Shown here: positions 62,088-64,000 of the stretch, piece after piece
Position numbering within the stretch: position 1 is the first letter of the stretch
Layout: each line of letters opens with the position of its first letter
DNA from: Streptomyces sp. V3I7
GTDB lineage: Bacteria; Actinomycetota; Actinomycetes; Streptomycetales; Streptomycetaceae
DNA: 64,000 nt
Direction of reading: 5' to 3'
Assembly: GCF_030817495.1 (NCBI RefSeq)
Contig: NZ_JAUSZK010000001.1
Span: 2,769,001-2,833,000 of the forward strand
Made by a program: the position numbers and the translations under genes
The notes under the pieces: generated by a model
Database searches by the model: none
Seen by the model: only the letters and a program-made list of their open reading frames with translations
What the model was told of the DNA's origin: nothing

Positions 62088-63536
62088 GTGAGCGCCATTC
62101 GCCCGGCCGCCGTCGTCGTTCTCGCAGCGGGTGAGGGCACCCGTATGAAGTCGGCCACACCCAAGGTTCTGCACGAGATCTGCGGTCGCAGTCTCGTGGG
62201 TCATGTGCTGGCCGCTTCCCGGGAGTTGGAGCCCGAGAACCTCGTCGTCGTCGTGGGGCACGCCCGTGAGCAGGTGAGCGGTCACCTGCACGCGATCGAC
62301 CCGCGGGTACGCACGGCCGTGCAGGACCGGCAGAACGGCACGGGGCACGCCGTGCGGATGGCCCTGGAGGAGCTGGGCGGTGCCGTCGACGGGACGGTCG
62401 TCGTCGTGTGCGGTGACACCCCGCTGCTGAGCGCCGAAACGCTCAAGGACCTCGCCGCCACGCACCAGGCCGACGGCAACGCCGTCACCGTGCTCACCGC
62501 CGAGGTCCCGGACGCGACCGGTTACGGCCGTATCGTCCGGGACGAGGCGACCGGCGCCGTGACGACGATCGTGGAGCACAAGGACGCCACCGAGACCCAG
62601 CGCGCGATCCGCGAGATCAACTCCGGTGTCTTCGCCTTCGACGGGCAGCTGCTGGCCGACGCGATCGGCAAGCTGCGCACCGACAACAGCCAGGGCGAGG
62701 AGTACCTGACCGACGTCCTCGGGATTCTCCGCGAGGCCGGGCACCGGGTGGGGGCCTCCGTCGCGGCCGACCACCGTGAGATCGCCGGGATCAACAACCG
62801 CGTTCAGCTCGCGGAGGCGCGCCGGATCCTCAACGACCGCCTGCTGGAGCGGGCGATGCTCGCCGGCGTGACGATCGTGGATCCGGCGACCACGTGGGTG
62901 GACGTGACGGTGACGTTCGAGCAGGACGCCGTCGTGCACCCGGGGACGCAGCTGACGGGTGCGACGCACATCGGCGAGGGTGCCGAGGTCGGCCCGAACA
63001 CCCGCCTGAACGACACCCGGGTCGGCGCTCAGGCCCGCGTGGACAACACGGTGTCGGACAACGCGCGGATCGGCGCGCAGGCGTCCGTGGGACCGTTCGC
63101 GTATCTGCGCCCCGGTACGCGTCTCGGCCCGAAGGCGAAGATCGGCACGTACGTCGAGACGAAGAACGCGGCGATCGGCGAGGGGACGAAGGTCCCGCAC
63201 CTGAGTTACGTGGGTGACGCGACGATCGGCGACCACACGAACATCGGTGCCGCGAGCGTGTTCGTGAACTACGACGGTGAGAGCAAGCACCACACCACCG
63301 TCGGGTCGCACTGCAAGACCGGTTCGGACAACATGTTTGTGGCGCCTGTCACCATCGGGGACGGCGCGTACACCGCCGCGGGGTCCGTGATCACGAAGGA
63401 TGTGCCGCCCGGTTCGCTGGCCGTGGCCCGCGGTCAGCAGCGGAATATCGAGGGTTGGGTGGCACGCAAGCGTCCGGGGAGCGCGGCCGCGAAGGCGGCG
63501 GAGGCGGTGTCCCGGCCGGGTTCGAGCGACGACTGA
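62088..63536 (+). CDS. glmU: Bifunctional N-acetylglucosamine-1-phosphate uridyltransferase/glucosamine-1-phosphate acetyltransferase
   Basis: This 482-residue enzyme makes UDP-GlcNAc, the precursor of peptidoglycan. The N-terminal uridyltransferase domain (residues 1-235) has VVVLAAGEGTRMKSATPKVLHEICGR, QNGTGHAVRMAL and VVVCGDTPLL. The C-terminal left-handed beta-helix (about 255-460) carries hexapeptide repeats, HLSYVGDATIGDHTNIGAAS and NYDGESKHHT, which bind acetyl-CoA. The GTG at 62088 follows GAAGGGCAACC. A Ser/Ala-rich tail follows residue 460. It is followed 137 bases later by prs. Confidence 0.97.
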   Translation: MSAIRPAAVVVLAAGEGTRMKSATPKVLHEICGRSLVGHVLAASRELEPENLVVVVGHAREQVSGHLHAIDPRVRTAVQDRQNGTGHAVRMALEELGGAVDGTVVVVCGDTPLLSAETLKDLAATHQADGNAVTVLTAEVPDATGYGRIVRDEATGAVTTIVEHKDATETQRAIREINSGVFAFDGQLLADAIGKLRTDNSQGEEYLTDVLGILREAGHRVGASVAADHREIAGINNRVQLAEARRILNDRLLERAMLAGVTIVDPATTWVDVTVTFEQDAVVHPGTQLTGATHIGEGAEVGPNTRLNDTRVGAQARVDNTVSDNARIGAQASVGPFAYLRPGTRLGPKAKIGTYVETKNAAIGEGTKVPHLSYVGDATIGDHTNIGAASVFVNYDGESKHHTTVGSHCKTGSDNMFVAPVTIGDGAYTAAGSVITKDVPPGSLAVARGQQRNIEGWVARKRPGSAAAKAAEAVSRPGSSDD

Positions 63537-63673
63537 CCGGAAACAGGTGCGTCAAACACGGCGTACCGTGATAAGTGCCCACCCGCACCCCCACCACCAG
63601 CTGAGACGGCCTCTCACACCCAGCCGAGAGGTCGCTCGACACTCGGCTGTGACACCTCTGAGGAGACTGTGCT

Positions 63674-64000
63674 GTGACCGGGATCAAGACGACCGGCGAG
63701 AAGAAGATGATGTTCTTCTCCGGCCGCGCCCACCCCGAGCTTGCCGAGGAGGTCGCCCAGCAGCTGGGTGTCGGGGTCGTCCCGACGAAGGCCTTCGACT
63801 TCGCCAACGGTGAGATCTACGTCCGCTACCAGGAGTCGGCTCGCGGCGCGGACTGCTTTCTGATCCAGAGCCACACGGCTCCGATCAACAAGTGGATCAT
63901 GGAGCAGCTCATCATGATCGACGCGCTGAAGCGCGCGTCGGCCCGCTCCATCACGGTGATCGTGCCGTTCTACGGTTACGCGCGGCAGGACAAGAAGCAC
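63674..64000 (+). CDS. prs: Ribose-phosphate pyrophosphokinase (partial, cut by window end)
   Basis: The first 109 codons are present. The enzyme makes PRPP from ribose 5-phosphate and ATP for nucleotide, His and Trp synthesis. Visible motifs are KKMMFFSGRAHPELAEEVAQ, FANGEIYVRYQESARGADCFLIQS, NKWIMEQLIMIDALKRASA and the ATP-binding VPFYGYARQDKKH. The GTG at 63674 follows AGGAG by 8 bases. The PRPP-binding loop lies beyond the window. Confidence 0.96.
   Translation, partial: MTGIKTTGEKKMMFFSGRAHPELAEEVAQQLGVGVVPTKAFDFANGEIYVRYQESARGADCFLIQSHTAPINKWIMEQLIMIDALKRASARSITVIVPFYGYARQDKKH

Overview
The window is high-GC Actinomycetota DNA and almost certainly from a Streptomyces chromosome. The evidence is a tRNA-Leu(UAA) that matches bldA, Rpf-type transglycosylases with a c-di-AMP riboswitch, a DivIC/FtsB-DUF501-Ppx/GppA group next to enolase, and SUKH-family immunity proteins. 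From memory, the core order (thiolase, bldA, ABC transporter, cfa-like, ndh, ppx, DUF501, divIC, eno, two rpf genes, P450, mazG, mfd, glmU, prs) follows the S. coelicolor segment around SCO3078-SCO3123. That comparison was not run here.

Layout. 0.1-5.4 kb holds an SGNH hydrolase, a thiolase, small proteins of unknown function and a Bax-inhibitor-1 protein. 5.6 kb is bldA. 6.1-9.4 kb is a MacB-type ABC transporter whose permease has an in-frame TGA 17 codons before the expected C-terminus. 9.5-16.5 kb is a minus-strand housekeeping run: cyclopropane-type methyltransferase, type II NADH dehydrogenase, exopolyphosphatase, DUF501, DivIC and enolase. 16.8-18.9 kb holds two secreted Rpf-domain/LysM enzymes, the first behind a c-di-AMP riboswitch. 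19.2-24.3 kb holds a P450, MazG, a SurA-like lipoprotein, a BMP-like protein, a small membrane protein and a secreted DUF1906 protein.

24.5-46.8 kb is accessory DNA dominated by a polymorphic-toxin locus. A 3,670-residue secreted Rhs protein carries a DNRLRE-type domain, three LamG-like domains, YD repeats, a long Lys/His/Ala-rich segment, a HINT autoprotease and a C-terminal toxin resembling Ntox15 (HxxD nuclease). A SUKH/SMI1 immunity gene overlaps its stop codon. Downstream lie a regulator gene pair, a tip-less Rhs core remnant about 92% identical to the main copy, an orphan immunity-like gene and a transposase remnant. On the other side, a secreted HNH-nuclease gene has been split in two by about 4.8 kb of DNA. 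That insert carries a fused Tn554-type TnpA-TnpB recombinase, a TnpC/DUF6262 protein, a protein of unknown function and a second HNH lipoprotein.

47-64 kb returns to core genes (mfd, glmU, prs, tRNA-Gln, a solute symporter, a DivIVA-like coiled-coil protein) plus a Phd/VapC pair. At 54.9-60.4 kb there is an unusual divergent cluster of cytosolic proteins in which toxin-like enzymes are fused to or paired with SUKH domains: a WHH nuclease-SUKH fusion, a 986-residue Pro-rich deaminase-SUKH-4 protein, and a YwqJ-like deaminase beside a SUKH-3 protein. None has a secretion signal. This cluster and the Rhs locus are the best candidates for under-described biology. All family assignments come from reading the translations by eye; no database search was run.
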